In this document: positions 7,926-18,235 of the stretch, in pieces
Numbering within the stretch: the stretch's first letter is position 1
Layout: each line of letters begins with the position of its first letter
Source of the DNA: Deinococcus fonticola
GTDB lineage: Bacteria; Deinococcota; Deinococci; Deinococcales; Deinococcaceae
Length of the DNA stretch: 64,000 nucleotides
Reading direction: 5' to 3'
Assembly (NCBI RefSeq): GCF_004634215.1
Contig: NZ_SMMH01000005.1
Location: forward strand, 1 to 64,000
The notes under the pieces: generated by a model
Seen by the model: only the letters and a program-made list of their open reading frames with translations
Databases searched by the model: none
What the model was told of the DNA's origin: nothing
Made by a program: the position numbers and the translations under genes

Positions 7926-9950
7926 TCAGTTCACGCCTTTTTCGGACAGAAACGCCGCCAGCCCCGCTTCGTCGAGAACTGGGATGTTCAGTTCGGTGGC
8001 CCTGTCGAGCTTGCTGCCCGCTTCTTCCCCGGCAATCAGGTAACTGGTTTTCTTGGTGACGCTGCCGGTCACGCGGCCCCCGGCGGCTTCCAGCTGGTTC
8101 TTGATCTCATCGCGGGCGCGCGAAAGGGTGCCGGTAATGACAAAGTTCAGGCCCGCGAGCTGGTCGGTACGCACCGTTTCTTCTTCCTGTGGGTTGAGGC
8201 CCGCAGCGCGGAGTTTGCGAATGAGGTTCTGGGTGTGCTCCTCCTGCAGGGCCAGGGCCACGCTGGCGGCGGTGTTCTTGCCGAAACCGGGCACGTCCGC
8301 GATCTGCTCGGGTGTGGCGGCCAGCAGGGCGTCCAGCGTGCCAAAAGCGCGGGCCAGCGCCTGCGCGTTGCGTTCGCCCACGTGGTCGAGGCCCAGGGCG
8401 TTGATGACGCGCCACAGCGGGCGGGTTTTGCTTTCCTCCAGTTCCTTCAGGATGTTCTGCGCTTTCTTCTCGCCGCCGCGCTCCAGGCCGGCGAGTTGCT
8501 CGGCGGTGAGCTGGTAGAGGTCCGCGGGATCGTGCACCAGTCCGGCTTCCAGCACCTGCGTGATCAGTTTCTCGCCGATGCCCTGAATATCCATGGCGCC
8601 GCGTGCCACGAAGTACTGAATGAGCTGGTACGTCTGCGAGGGGCAGGCAGGGTTCAGGCAGTAGGTGTTGGCATCGCCTTCTGCCCGCGTGACCGGCTGG
8701 CCGCAGGTGGGACACACTTTCGGGAACTCGAACGGCGCGGCGTCGGCGGGGCGTTTCTCGGTCACCACGCGCATGATCTGCGGGATGACGCCGCCGGACT
8801 TGCGCACCACCACCGTGTCCCCGACGCGCAGATCCATGTCGCGGATGTAGTCCTCGTTGTGCAGGGTGGCCTTGCTGACGGTGCTGCCCTCGATGAGCCG
8901 GGGAGACAGGTGCGCCAGCGGCGCGAGTTTCCCGGTACGGCCGACATTCACGCTGATGCTTTCCAGCGTGGTCTCGACTTCCTCCACCGGAAACTTGTAG
9001 GCGATGGCCCAGCGCGGGGCACGGCTGGTGAACCCGGCCTCCTCCTGCAGGCGCAGCGAATCGAGCTTGAGCACGGTGCCGTCGGCGTCAAACTCGAAGT
9101 CCGCGCGCGCGCCAATCATGCGGGCGTGGTAGTCCACGGCGGCTGCCAGGCCGCGCAAATGCTCGGAGTAACGGCTGGTCGGGAATCCCTGGCTTTGCAG
9201 CCATTCCAGCACTTCCCACTGCGTGCGGGCCGGAACGCCGTCTCGTTTGCCCAGGGCGTACAGAATAACCTTGAGGTTGCGGGTGCGGGTCACCTCCGGG
9301 TCTTTCTGTCGCAGGGCGCCGGCCGCGCCGTTGCGGGGATTTTTCAGCAGGGGCGTACCCAGTTCCTCGGCCTGCTCGTTGAAGGCGGCGAAGTCGGCGC
9401 GCGACATATACACTTCGCCGCGCACCTCCAGTTCGCCTTTCAGGCCCTCAATTTTTTGTGGAATGCCGGGGATGGTGAGCACCTGTGCGGTGACCATCTC
9501 CCCCACCCGCCCGTTGCCGCGCGTGGCGGCCCACTGCAAGGCACCGTCGAGGTAGTACAGATTGACGCTGAGGCCGTCGATTTTCAGTTCGCCCGTAAAC
9601 GTGAAGTCGTCGTATTCGGGCGGCAGGTTCAGAGAGCGGGCCAGTTTTTCCTGCCAGTCCGCGAGTTCCGTGTCGCTGAACACGTTATCCAGGCTGGTCA
9701 TGGGCATGGGGTGCGTCACCGACTGGAAGGCCGCGCTGGGTGCGCCCCCTACTGCCTGGGCGGGGCTGTCGGTTTCCGCCCACTGCGGGTATTCGGCCTC
9801 GATGCGGCGCATTTCCCGGACCAGTTGGTCGTATTCGCTGTCGGGGATGGTGGGGGCGTCCAGCTCATGGTAGGCGCGGTTATGCACAGCGATTTCCTCG
9901 CGCAGCGCGAGGTAACGGGTTTTCAGGTCGGCGTGGCCTGCATCGGTCAT
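7926..9950 (-). CDS. ligA: NAD-dependent DNA ligase LigA
   Basis: This 674-residue ligase has the Ia/adenylation domains with active-site Lys123 in ELKIDG. They are followed by an OB fold, a four-Cys zinc finger (CPTCGQP...CLNPACPSQ), helix-hairpin-helix motifs and a C-terminal BRCT domain ([17 protein letters not shown]). It seals nicks in replication and repair. The mRNA is predicted leaderless: TACGCT (9957-9962, minus strand) ends six bases before the ATG. A long open frame on the opposite strand is a codon-bias shadow. Confidence 0.98.
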   Translation of the reverse strand: MTDAGHADLKTRYLALREEIAVHNRAYHELDAPTIPDSEYDQLVREMRRIEAEYPQWAETDSPAQAVGGAPSAAFQSVTHPMPMTSLDNVFSDTELADWQEKLARSLNLPPEYDDFTFTGELKIDGLSVNLYYLDGALQWAATRGNGRVGEMVTAQVLTIPGIPQKIEGLKGELEVRGEVYMSRADFAAFNEQAEELGTPLLKNPRNGAAGALRQKDPEVTRTRNLKVILYALGKRDGVPARTQWEVLEWLQSQGFPTSRYSEHLRGLAAAVDYHARMIGARADFEFDADGTVLKLDSLRLQEEAGFTSRAPRWAIAYKFPVEEVETTLESISVNVGRTGKLAPLAHLSPRLIEGSTVSKATLHNEDYIRDMDLRVGDTVVVRKSGGVIPQIMRVVTEKRPADAAPFEFPKVCPTCGQPVTRAEGDANTYCLNPACPSQTYQLIQYFVARGAMDIQGIGEKLITQVLEAGLVHDPADLYQLTAEQLAGLERGGEKKAQNILKELEESKTRPLWRVINALGLDHVGERNAQALARAFGTLDALLAATPEQIADVPGFGKNTAASVALALQEEHTQNLIRKLRAAGLNPQEEETVRTDQLAGLNFVITGTLSRARDEIKNQLEAAGGRVTGSVTKKTSYLIAGEEAGSKLDRATELNIPVLDEAGLAAFLSEKGVN

Positions 9951-9956
9951 GCGTTC

Positions 9957-9962
9957 AGCGTA
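9957..9962 (-). promoter_or_regulatory. leaderless -10 box of ligA
   Basis: TACGCT on the minus strand lies six bases before the ATG. No convincing -35 box is seen. Confidence 0.45.
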
Positions 9963-10264
9963 GCACCCCCACCGATTCGCCTGAGTACAAAATCATTCTA
10001 TCTAATTTGCTTCATAGCCAATCAGCAGGAAGGGTCACGCAAAGTAGTCAGCACCTCTTACCTCTCCTCACCGCAGCGGCGCATCGCTGTCAATCCTTCT
10101 CTCATTTTCCGCTGCGTTGCGGCCCTCCGCAGAACCCAGTCAAAAGCGAAATTTGCCCTTCTGACCGCATCCTTAAAAGTAACAGTGAACGGAGTCTAGA
10201 CACCCCGGTTTTTCCGTATACTCTGCATTAGCTTCAACACTCAACACCTCTCAAGGAGAACCAC
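9963..10264. other. intergenic region between ligA and the BMP gene
   Basis: I see no gene here. It contains an inverted repeat CGCAGCGG (10072-10079) / CCGCTGCG (10109-10116), an AT-rich patch near 9990-10020, and a TATACT -10 box (10217-10222) for the downstream gene. I looked for purine-riboswitch signatures ahead of the nucleoside-type binding protein and found none. Confidence 0.6.
10217..10222 (+). promoter_or_regulatory. -10 box of the BMP-family gene
   Basis: TATACT is preceded by CG and lies about 43 bases before the ATG. The -35 region is weak (GTCTAG with a 17-bp spacer). Confidence 0.5.
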
Positions 10265-11362
<1,098 letters not shown>

Positions 11363-11382
11363 ACTCAGCCAGATGAAGAAAG

Positions 11383-11408
11383 CCACCCGCCCGGGTGGTT
11401 TTCTTTTT
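11383..11408 (+). terminator. terminator of the BMP-family gene
   Basis: CCACCC and GGGTGG form a 6-bp stem with a GCCC loop, followed by TTTTCTTTTT. Confidence 0.88.
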
Positions 11409-11466
11409 GGTGAAAGAGCCGGTGCCAGGACAGCCCTTCCTTATTCATCACTTGCATTGACCTCTT

Positions 11467-12276
11467 TCAGTTCAGGACGCGGCTTTGCCCCTGGGTAGGG
11501 GGTGTCCAGTCGGCCCGGAACAGGCGCGGTTCCTGTTGGTCATCGCCGACGTTGTACCAGACACGCACGCCCGAAGCGTGGGCCTCGATGGGCAGCCAGG
11601 CGGCCTCACCCGCCGCGAGGGTACGAACCGGTTCGCCGCGCGTATTGCGGACGAGCAGCCAGCCGTTCGTGCGGGCGGGCGACCAGCCGGATACGTTCAG
11701 GGCGGAGGCGGAGACGTTCCGCAGTTCCGCGCCGTTGCCGGTGAGGGTCAGGCTCAGGTCGGGCCATTCCGGCACAGTCACGTCGACCCAGCGGGGCCAG
11801 CCGGGCAGGGTGGAGGGCGTGGCGCGGCGCGGCCAGGAGAGTGCAGAGGCCAGTCCCGCCCCGCCACCGAGCAGCAGCGCCAGTGCGGCAGCCAGTGCGG
11901 GCCGCTGCGCCTCCAAACTCCGGGTCACGCTCAGCAGCAGCGCCGCGCCCAGCAGGCCGCCCAGCAGCGGCCACCACCAGCCCGGGCGGCCCGGGGCGCG
12001 GCGGTATGCGCGCGGCCAGAATTCGCCGAGCAGCAGCAGGAACGCGCCCAGCGCGAAAAACGTGGGTTGCTCCAGAATCGGGGCGAACAGCAGCAGCAGC
12101 AGGCCCGGCAGGCTCCACCACGCGACGCGGGGAACCCGGCCCGCCCGGCCTTCTCGCCACACGCGCCCCCACCAGTACAGCGTGACGGCCAGCAGGGTCA
12201 GGGCGTACAGGGACGTCACTCGCGGCACGCTGAGGCTGAGAAAAGGCGCGTTGGTGAGTGACAGGGCGTCCGACAC
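11467..12276 (-). CDS. membrane protein of unknown function
   Basis: The 269-residue product has about five membrane helices in residues 15-145, with a Trp/Arg-rich loop (YWWGRVWREGRAGRVPR). A soluble C-terminal half follows, looking like a beta-sandwich (LTLTGNGAELRNVSASALNVSGW). The last 120 residues resemble lamin-tail or similar extracytoplasmic domains only loosely. The start is GTG, and TAAACT six bases upstream predicts a leaderless mRNA. I do not recognise the family. Confidence 0.7.
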   Translation of the reverse strand: MSDALSLTNAPFLSLSVPRVTSLYALTLLAVTLYWWGRVWREGRAGRVPRVAWWSLPGLLLLLFAPILEQPTFFALGAFLLLLGEFWPRAYRRAPGRPGWWWPLLGGLLGAALLLSVTRSLEAQRPALAAALALLLGGGAGLASALSWPRRATPSTLPGWPRWVDVTVPEWPDLSLTLTGNGAELRNVSASALNVSGWSPARTNGWLLVRNTRGEPVRTLAAGEAAWLPIEAHASGVRVWYNVGDDQQEPRLFRADWTPPTQGQSRVLN

Positions 12277-12282
12277 GCCCGC

Positions 12283-12288
12283 AGTTTA
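12283..12288 (-). promoter_or_regulatory. leaderless -10 box of the membrane protein gene
   Basis: TAAACT on the minus strand ends six bases before the GTG start. Confidence 0.45.
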
Positions 12289-13125
12289 GCGCTGGGGGTC
12301 GTCCTTCACTGTGTCCTTGGATGGGTCTTTGAGGGCGCCGTGCTCGCCTGTGGCCGCGTGCCGCCCGAGGCCCGCCGCACCGTGCACCAGAGGGTCACTG
12401 CCGATGACCCCGGCATGCCGGCCGATACCCGCTGACGCCCCCTGATTGATGTGCGTGCTGAGCAGCCCTGGGGCGGCCGGAGCCGGGTGGACGGGTGGCG
12501 TGCCAGCAGGAGTGGGCGGCATGGCAGGCGCGGCGGCCGGCCCCGCCATGGTGGCGGGAAGGGGCGGGCTGGCACTTCCAGGTTGCCCCTGGCGCAGTAC
12601 CTCGAAGACCAGGTGCCGCAGTTCGTCTTTCAGGATGCTTTCCCAGGCGGTCTGCACGGCGTTCAGGCTGCCGGGCATGGCAAACAGCAGGGCGCCGCGC
12701 GTCAGGCCGCCGGTGGCGCGCGACAGCATGGCCGCGCCCCGAACCTGCTGGTACGAAAGCATGCGGAACAGTTCACCGAAGCCTGGAATGGGTTTGACCA
12801 GCATGGATTCCACCACGGGAATGGTCACGTCGCGCCCGGCAATGCCGGTGCCGCCGCTGGTCAGAATCAGGTCGGCGCGGTGCACCAGGCGCGTCAGGGC
12901 CGCGCGAATCTCCACCGCGTCGTCCTTGACGATCAGGTACTCGACCAGTTCGTGCCCGGCCTGCTGCAACTCGTTTTTCAGGTACTGACCGCTGGTGTCC
13001 GTCGTGGCCGTGCGCGTGTCGCTGATGGTCAGGATCACGGCGCGAATCACCTCAGGCCCGGCAGCGCGGTGCTGGGGAGTGGCGGTTGACGGAGTGAAGG
13101 TTCCACTGCCGGGCAGATGGGTCAT
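12286..13125 (-). CDS. MoaB/Mog-family molybdopterin protein with long C-terminal tail
   Basis: Residues 25-180 of this 279-residue protein form a MoaB/Mog domain: [35 protein letters not shown] and [11 protein letters not shown]. The family adenylates molybdopterin during molybdenum cofactor synthesis. Residues 181-279 form a low-complexity Pro/Ala/Gly/His tail that standard MoaB (about 170 residues) lacks. I place the start at the second Met, because TATTGT lies exactly six bases before it (leaderless). An upstream start 14 codons earlier would lie before the promoter. No other moa gene is nearby. Confidence 0.85.
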   Translation of the reverse strand: MTHLPGSGTFTPSTATPQHRAAGPEVIRAVILTISDTRTATTDTSGQYLKNELQQAGHELVEYLIVKDDAVEIRAALTRLVHRADLILTSGGTGIAGRDVTIPVVESMLVKPIPGFGELFRMLSYQQVRGAAMLSRATGGLTRGALLFAMPGSLNAVQTAWESILKDELRHLVFEVLRQGQPGSASPPLPATMAGPAAAPAMPPTPAGTPPVHPAPAAPGLLSTHINQGASAGIGRHAGVIGSDPLVHGAAGLGRHAATGEHGALKDPSKDTVKDDPQR

Positions 13126-13131
13126 GAAAGT

Positions 13132-13137
13132 ACAATA
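13132..13137 (-). promoter_or_regulatory. leaderless -10 box of the MoaB-like gene
   Basis: TATTGT on the minus strand, six bases before the chosen ATG; it decides the start. Confidence 0.5.
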
Positions 13138-13291
13138 CGGTCTTGGGACACCCAGGGACACGACCATCCAGGTGACCCCGACGGGGCCGCTGGGGGTTGA
13201 CAGTCCAGCGGAGCCACGCTAATATTTTTGAGCGTGAAAGTTCGCTCCGGCTGACCAAGCGCGCAAGGTATCAAGTGCAGGACACCAGAGT

Positions 13292-13370
<79 letters not shown>

Positions 13371-13376
13371 AATCAA

Positions 13377-13410
13377 GCATCCCCGCCCAATGGGCGGGGA
13401 TGCTTCTTTT
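13377..13410 (+). terminator. terminator of tRNA-fMet
   Basis: GCATCCCCGCCC and GGGCGGGGATGC form a 12-bp perfect stem with an AAT loop, followed by TTCTTTT. Confidence 0.95.
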
Positions 13411-13434
13411 ATGTACAAGAATGCCAGGCGACCT

Positions 13435-14235
13435 TCACGGTTCAAGGAGGGCCAGCGCCGCGTCCGCGAAACGGGCGAAGCTGGCATTCAGGCCACGAAT
13501 CACCTCATCCAGCGGTTCGGCCTGGCTGTTCAGGTACAGGCCGGAGTTGAGTTCGATGCCGAAGGCCGCCACACCGCTACGGGCATGGTGGGAGGCGCTG
13601 AGGGTATCGGTCGTCCAGGGCACTCCGACAGACACGTCGCGGTAGGGGCTGGCCTCGATCAGGGGTGCGAAAGCGTCGGCGCAGTGCTGCCGCAGGGCCT
13701 CCCAGTGCTGTCTCGGGAAGGTCGGGGCGTCCGGTGTGCCGGTCATCAGGCAGATGGCCGGGCGGGGCGTCCCGGTATCCGGCCCCAGTTGCGGGCCTTG
13801 CGGGGCCATGCAGTGCCCCACGATCATCAGGCGGGTGGCTGGCAATTCCGCCGCAAGCTGGGCGTCGAAAGTGTCCCAGTGGCGGCGGAGCCGCGCTTCA
13901 CGCGCTGGCCCGGACAGTTGAAAACCGGGCGGGTACAGCGGCTGACGGTCGAAGGTCGTGAGTTTCAGCACGCCGTTCTCGGCCTGGTCACCGCGCTCCC
14001 GGTTCAGGTCGACGGCGAAACGGCTCCAGGGCGCCGCCAGCAGCCGCGCTCCAGGCACGGCGTAGATCAGGTCGGTGTACGGGTCGCCATCCAGAAAGAG
14101 GCGCCGCAGCAGCGCCTCACGTTTTGGGGTATCGAACAGGTCGTCGCCCAGCATGTCGCGCAGAATGTCGGCCGGTACGGCCCCCGACGAGTGAGGCGTG
14201 ACCACCAGCAAGGCCGCCCGGTTCAATTCAGTCAT
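13435..14235 (-). CDS. N-formylglutamate amidohydrolase family protein
   Basis: This 266-residue protein has the family pattern: LLVVTPHSSG at the N-terminus, RFAVDLNRERGD near residue 75, and a late HCM/ELNSGLYL region. The PF05013 family hydrolyses N-formylglutamate in histidine degradation, but many members act on other N-formyl or amide substrates; no hut gene is nearby. TATTCT six bases before the ATG predicts a leaderless mRNA. The 3' end abuts the tRNA terminator in convergent orientation. Confidence 0.85.
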   Translation of the reverse strand: MTELNRAALLVVTPHSSGAVPADILRDMLGDDLFDTPKREALLRRLFLDGDPYTDLIYAVPGARLLAAPWSRFAVDLNRERGDQAENGVLKLTTFDRQPLYPPGFQLSGPAREARLRRHWDTFDAQLAAELPATRLMIVGHCMAPQGPQLGPDTGTPRPAICLMTGTPDAPTFPRQHWEALRQHCADAFAPLIEASPYRDVSVGVPWTTDTLSASHHARSGVAAFGIELNSGLYLNSQAEPLDEVIRGLNASFARFADAALALLEP

Positions 14236-14241
14236 ACAGGA

Positions 14242-14247
14242 AGAATA
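14242..14247 (-). promoter_or_regulatory. leaderless -10 box of the amidohydrolase gene
   Basis: TATTCT on the minus strand, six bases before the ATG; no clear -35. Confidence 0.45.
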
Positions 14248-14499
14248 GGCCGCTGAGTAGGCAGGGATGAAAAGAAAAATCTGAAGATGGATAAGCCGTC
14301 TGGCGAGAGGTTGTGTGCTGGCGAAAATTGGCAGAATTCCCTGAAGGCAAGCGGTTCCCCCACGTCCTGAGGCGCCGCCTGCACGCTTAGGAGAACCACT
14401 CCCGTCGCCTCTCGGAGTTTCATACGGGTCAGTTCGCCTGGCTTCACCAATCCATTTACAGTCACGCCGCTCAGCATGGGGCTGCTGAATTTCGTGGCT

Positions 14500-14853
14500 T
14501 TACTCACGGGCCATGACCACCGTGGTCTGAAAGTACTGCTCCTGAAAATGCACCGCCTGCCGTACCGTCTCTGCCGTCCAGGGCGTGCCGTCACGCGCCA
14601 CCGCCAGTTTGTCCTCGTGGTCGTCGGCGCGCACGAGAACCGCGACGACCGTTCCCCGCCCTTCAGTGAGGGGTTGGGGCCAGCCGAGCAGGTAGGCGTC
14701 AATCGGGTGCCCGTCGCCGGAAAGGGTGTCCGGCAACTCGCCGTAGTTCACGGGGTAAATCAGGCGCGGGTCGCGGGGGTGGGCCGAACCCAGCGGGCGA
14801 TCGACCACCACGCGCACGCGCTGGCCCAGGTACAGGCGCAGGTCAGGTTTCAC
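14500..14853 (-). CDS. small, diverged inorganic pyrophosphatase-like protein
   Basis: The 117-residue product matches the core of soluble family-I pyrophosphatase, with YPVNYGELPDTLSGDGHPID at residues 33-52 and a later DDHEDK. Full enzymes are about 175 residues. This one lacks the N-terminal Glu/Lys/Glu part of the active site, and the metal-binding DGDPxD motif reads DGHPID, with His49 for an Asp. It may be a pyrophosphatase relative with changed function. The GTG start overlaps the end of the DinB gene by 11 bases with no ribosome-binding site, suggesting translational coupling. Confidence 0.75.
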   Translation of the reverse strand: MKPDLRLYLGQRVRVVVDRPLGSAHPRDPRLIYPVNYGELPDTLSGDGHPIDAYLLGWPQPLTEGRGTVVAVLVRADDHEDKLAVARDGTPWTAETVRQAVHFQEQYFQTTVVMARE

Positions 14854-15271
14854 TGGCAGGCCGAAAAGTGACGCCCTGCTGCTGGCGAATCAGGGCCAGC
14901 TGCCCCCAGTGGTAGGCGTTATGCACCGCCAGGTCGAGCAGAATGTCGCGGGTCACGCCGCTCGGGTCGGCCGACAGCAGCCTGGCTTCGGCCAGCATCA
15001 GATTCAGGTCGTCCAGCAGGGCGTGCAGTTCGGTGTCGCTTTGGGGCGGGTCAGGCCACACGTTCAGGTTCTCGGGCCAGGCGTCGAGCTTCCCGGTCAT
15101 CAGGTCGAGGCTGACGCGCATGGTCACCTGCAAGTGCCTCAGGAGCGCGCCCAGCGTGTACGGCAGGCCCGGGACGGTCTGGGATGCCTGGGCGAAGGTC
15201 AGGTCGGCGAGCAGTTCCGGCACCTCGCGGAAGGCCGCGCCGCCCAGCAGCGACGCCTGAAGCAGGTTCAT
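14843..15271 (-). CDS. DinB-family (four-helix bundle) protein
   Basis: The 142-residue protein has the DinB/YfiT-like layout: LGALLRHLQV in helix 2 and HNAYHWGQLALIRQQQG near the end. Together these supply a His triad for metal binding. The fold is shared by mycothiol- and bacillithiol-dependent transferases, and the substrate here is unknown. GGAGAAGG lies just upstream of the ATG, which overlaps the stop of the coiled-coil gene as ATGA. DinB-family proteins are expanded in Deinococcus (established knowledge). Confidence 0.85.
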   Translation of the reverse strand: MNLLQASLLGGAAFREVPELLADLTFAQASQTVPGLPYTLGALLRHLQVTMRVSLDLMTGKLDAWPENLNVWPDPPQSDTELHALLDDLNLMLAEARLLSADPSGVTRDILLDLAVHNAYHWGQLALIRQQQGVTFRPASET

Positions 15272-16458
15272 GCCTTCTCCGTGGGCAGGCTCGCGTCGTC
15301 ACTGATCAGGGCCTCCAGCAGCCGCACGGCTTCCTCCATGCGGTGCGACTGGATGCGCGCCGCCGCGCGGGCCTGCCGCCACTCCAGGCGCAGGCGGGCC
15401 AGGCTGAGGGGATCGCCGCCCAGCCGCTGAAGTTTCAGGGCGCGGGCCTCCAGGGTCTCCACCTGCCGGGCCAGACTACTCAGGGCCGCCTGGTGCCCAC
15501 GCGCGGCATCCAGTGTGGCCTTGAGTTGCGTGCCGGCTGCCTGCTCGGCCTGCTGCAGGGCGCGGCGGGCCTCCTGCACGGCGGGCGCTTCCTCGCCCTG
15601 GTCACCGGCCTGCCACAGCGCGAAGTTCAGGCCGTGCCGCGCCCGCAGCACGTTGGGGTGCAGGGGAATGCCCAGCGAGTAGTGGGCGTGTTGCAAGTCC
15701 ATGTGCAGCGTGGTGAGGGGCGCGTCCGCTTCCTGCTCGGTGACCAGCGGCCCGAACACGTCCAGGAAGGAGGTGGTTTGTGTCAGCAGCAGTTGCGTGT
15801 GCGCCAGTTGCGCGGCGCTGGCCTGATCGGAACGCGGCAGGGCGCTCAGCTCCGCCACCGTCAGGCGCAGCACCTCGGCCTGGGCGCGGGCCGACGCTGC
15901 CTGATCGGCGACCTCCGCCCGCGCGTGATCGGCCCGCAGTTTGGAGAGCATATCCTCGGTCTGCCAGCGGCGCACCTCGGCCTGCGTGGCCTGCACGTCC
16001 CACTCGGCGGCGCGTTCCAGGCGCGACAGCACCGGGTCGTGCCGGATGGTGCCCAGGCTGCGCGTAGCGATCTCGGCGTGCACCCGCGCCAGCATCAGGG
16101 GCAGGTCATGGGCGCGGCGGCCCCACATAGCCGGCTTGGTCGGGGGTTTCGGCGACCTGTCCGGCGCGGGCGCTTCCACTGGGGTGGGAACGGTCTCGGC
16201 CAGGCGGTGCAACTCGATGGACGCTTCCTGCAACCAGCGGTCGGCGCGGCCCTCACCGATGTTCTCGGACATGGTCTTGTACACGTCCTGCAAGACCCCC
16301 ACCACTTCACGCGGCCCCAGTGGACGCATGGCCGGCCAGCCCCGGCGCTGCACCGCTCCCTGCACGAGTTGCTCGGCCTCGCGCACCCCCAGTTCCTGCC
16401 CCAGCCTGCGCCTGAGCCAATCACGATACGGGTCTTTGGGAGGCGCGGATTTGGTCAT
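15268..16458 (-). CDS. coiled-coil protein of unknown function
   Basis: This 396-residue soluble protein has an N-terminal globular part (to about residue 90), a Pro-rich linker (VPTPVEAPAPDRSPKPPTKP), and then long Ala/Leu/Gln/Glu/Arg-rich helices to the end, with heptad-like spacing. No catalytic motif, signal peptide or transmembrane segment is visible. It heads a tight operon with a DinB protein and a pyrophosphatase-like protein. A -10-like TACTGT lies nine bases before the ATG. I do not recognise the family; it looks lineage-specific. Confidence 0.7.
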   Translation of the reverse strand: MTKSAPPKDPYRDWLRRRLGQELGVREAEQLVQGAVQRRGWPAMRPLGPREVVGVLQDVYKTMSENIGEGRADRWLQEASIELHRLAETVPTPVEAPAPDRSPKPPTKPAMWGRRAHDLPLMLARVHAEIATRSLGTIRHDPVLSRLERAAEWDVQATQAEVRRWQTEDMLSKLRADHARAEVADQAASARAQAEVLRLTVAELSALPRSDQASAAQLAHTQLLLTQTTSFLDVFGPLVTEQEADAPLTTLHMDLQHAHYSLGIPLHPNVLRARHGLNFALWQAGDQGEEAPAVQEARRALQQAEQAAGTQLKATLDAARGHQAALSSLARQVETLEARALKLQRLGGDPLSLARLRLEWRQARAAARIQSHRMEEAVRLLEALISDDASLPTEKA

Positions 16459-16634
16459 ATATGCCCTACAGTATGGCGTAAGAAAGCGGCCCGCCCCCGA
16501 AAAATACCGTGCGCCGTGAAGGGTGAGCGCGTCAGCGGCGGCCCCCAGCGCTGGCGCCGGGGTGGGCGGGTGTGGCGCTCCTGCGCGCCTGACATCAGGA
16601 GAAAAGACGCACCCAGCCGTACTTTCTTTACGAT

Positions 16635-17441
16635 CTACGCATCACTGTTTACCGAGCTATCCACCGGGCGCCGTTGCCGCAGGCACTCGTACAGCACCAG
16701 CGCGGCGGCGGTGGCGACGTTGAGCGAGTCGGCGCCGCCCTGCATGGGAATCCGCACGGCCTCATCGGTGCGGCGCCACGACTCCGGCAGGCCCTCGTGC
16801 TCGGTGCCCAGCAGCAGGGCCACCCGGCCCGTCAGGGGCGCGTCCCAGTACACCTGCGGCGCGTCCGGCGTGCAGGCCACGCTGCGAAAGCCGTGCCGGG
16901 CCAGCCAGGCCCACGCCGCGTCTTCCGTGATGGGCACGGTCGGCACCTGCCACACGCTGCCCTGACTGGCGCGGATGACGTTGGGGCTGTAGGGGTCTGC
17001 ACCGCGCCCCAGGATCAGCACGGCGTGCGCCCCCACCGAGTCGGCGGTGCGCAGGATGGCCCCCACGTTGCCGGGTTTCTCCAGCCCGTGCAGCACCACC
17101 ACGGTGGCCTGTGGAGGCGGGTCAGCCAGCTGCGGCTGGGGCGTGGCGGCCACCGCCAGCACACCGTCCGGGTGCTCCCGCAGGCTGACTTTCTCGAAGG
17201 CCGCCGGGGTCAGGCGCGTGACTTGCCCCTCCTCAAAACGCAGTGCTGCGGCCTCCGGGCTGAAGAGGGGCGGGCAAAGAAACACCTCGGTCAGTTGGAC
17301 GCCCGCCCCCAGCGCCCGGCTGACTTCCCGCGCCCCCTCGATCAGGATCACGCCCTCTTCCTCGCGGGCGCGGCGTGTCCGCAGGCGCACCAGGCGTTTG
17401 ACCTGTGGGTTTTGCAGGGACGTGATCAGCGGCGCAGTCAT
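16635..17441 (-). CDS. TrmH/SpoU-family RNA 2'-O-methyltransferase
   Basis: The 268-residue protein has an N-terminal substrate-binding domain ([25 protein letters not shown]) and a C-terminal SPOUT domain. The three SpoU motifs are present: [32 protein letters not shown] and [20 protein letters not shown]. It methylates a ribose in rRNA or tRNA using SAM; the site is not predictable. TAGAAT seven bases before the ATG predicts a leaderless mRNA. Confidence 0.92.
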   Translation of the reverse strand: MTAPLITSLQNPQVKRLVRLRTRRAREEEGVILIEGAREVSRALGAGVQLTEVFLCPPLFSPEAAALRFEEGQVTRLTPAAFEKVSLREHPDGVLAVAATPQPQLADPPPQATVVVLHGLEKPGNVGAILRTADSVGAHAVLILGRGADPYSPNVIRASQGSVWQVPTVPITEDAAWAWLARHGFRSVACTPDAPQVYWDAPLTGRVALLLGTEHEGLPESWRRTDEAVRIPMQGGADSLNVATAAALVLYECLRQRRPVDSSVNSDA

Positions 17442-17448
17442 GGCCGGA

Positions 17449-17454
17449 ATTCTA
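17449..17454 (-). promoter_or_regulatory. leaderless -10 box of the SpoU methyltransferase gene
   Basis: TAGAAT on the minus strand, seven bases before the ATG. Confidence 0.5.
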
Positions 17455-17521
17455 GAGTCGGATCATGGCCTGACGACCCTGGGACAACCATGAACCGTGG
17501 CAAGGTGATTTTCTCGCGGTT

Positions 17522-18178
17522 TCAGAGCAGACGGGGTTGGGAGGTGTCCGGGGGGTGAGTCACGGGCTGGTGTTCGCCGCGCAGCACGGCGGCGACTTCC
17601 TGAATGTCGCGCCAGGTCAGGCTTTTCGGGCCGCCGGGAGCGCGCGTGTCGACGCGCAGCAGGTAGGCGGGGTGCAGCATGGGCATCAGCCAGGCAGTGT
17701 GCTTGTGGCCGCCCGGCAGCGCCTGCACGAACGGGAACCACTGCCCGCGCAGTTTGGTGATGCCCTGGCGCGTCTGCAGGAGGGTCTGGGTGGCGGTGTT
17801 GCCCAGCGTCAGGATGACTTTTGGCCTGAGCAAACCCAGTTGCGCGCCCAGCCAGAGCGTGGTGCAGGTGTCTATCTCGTCCGGCTGCGGGTCGCGGTTG
17901 GCCGGTGGGCGGCACTTCACCACGTTCGTGATGTAACACGCCTCGCGGCTGAGGCCCACCGACCCCAGGATGCGGTCCAGGAGTTGTCCGCCTGGCCCCA
18001 CGAAGGGGTGCCCCTCCAGGTCTTCCCCGCCGCCCGGAGCCTCGCCCACGATCACCACCTCGGCATTCACGGGGCCGTCCGACACCACCACCTGAAGGCA
18101 CCCGGCCCGCAGGCGGCAGGCGGTGCAGGCGCGGTTGCGTGCCTCCAGGTCAAGCAGCGCCGCACCAAGATCCGTCAT
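17522..18178 (-). CDS. family-4 uracil-DNA glycosylase
   Basis: The 218-residue glycosylase has GEAPGGGED (residues 46-53), [12 protein letters not shown] and the C-terminal HPAYLLR motif. Cysteines 18, 21, 89 and 105 match the 4Fe-4S cluster ligands of family 4. It removes uracil from DNA to start base-excision repair. TATTTT seven bases before the ATG predicts a leaderless mRNA. The family normally has GEAPGxxED, so the Gly-Gly-Gly variant is within range. Confidence 0.93.
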   Translation of the reverse strand: MTDLGAALLDLEARNRACTACRLRAGCLQVVVSDGPVNAEVVIVGEAPGGGEDLEGHPFVGPGGQLLDRILGSVGLSREACYITNVVKCRPPANRDPQPDEIDTCTTLWLGAQLGLLRPKVILTLGNTATQTLLQTRQGITKLRGQWFPFVQALPGGHKHTAWLMPMLHPAYLLRVDTRAPGGPKSLTWRDIQEVAAVLRGEHQPVTHPPDTSQPRLL

Positions 18179-18185
18179 GAAGGCA

Positions 18186-18191
18186 AAAATA
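18186..18191 (-). promoter_or_regulatory. leaderless -10 box of the uracil-DNA glycosylase gene
   Basis: TATTTT on the minus strand, seven bases before the ATG. Confidence 0.5.
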
Positions 18192-18235
18192 CCGCCACGC
18201 CCGGCGCCGGACGTGGCGGTTCGGGGCGGCGCACT

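Noticed and set aside
6555..10199. Very long open frame on the plus strand (about 1200 codons)
   Set aside because: It lies opposite the PAP2-like gene, nusB, the Asp23-family gene and ligA, all clear real genes. High-GC codon bias leaves antisense frames open. Its protein text has no domain.
9963..10264. Purine riboswitch ahead of the BMP-family gene
   Set aside because: The conserved loop sequences of purine aptamers are absent. Only a simple inverted repeat is present.
15184..16965. Long plus-strand open frame
   Set aside because: It is a shadow of the coiled-coil protein gene and the SpoU methyltransferase; no recognisable protein features.
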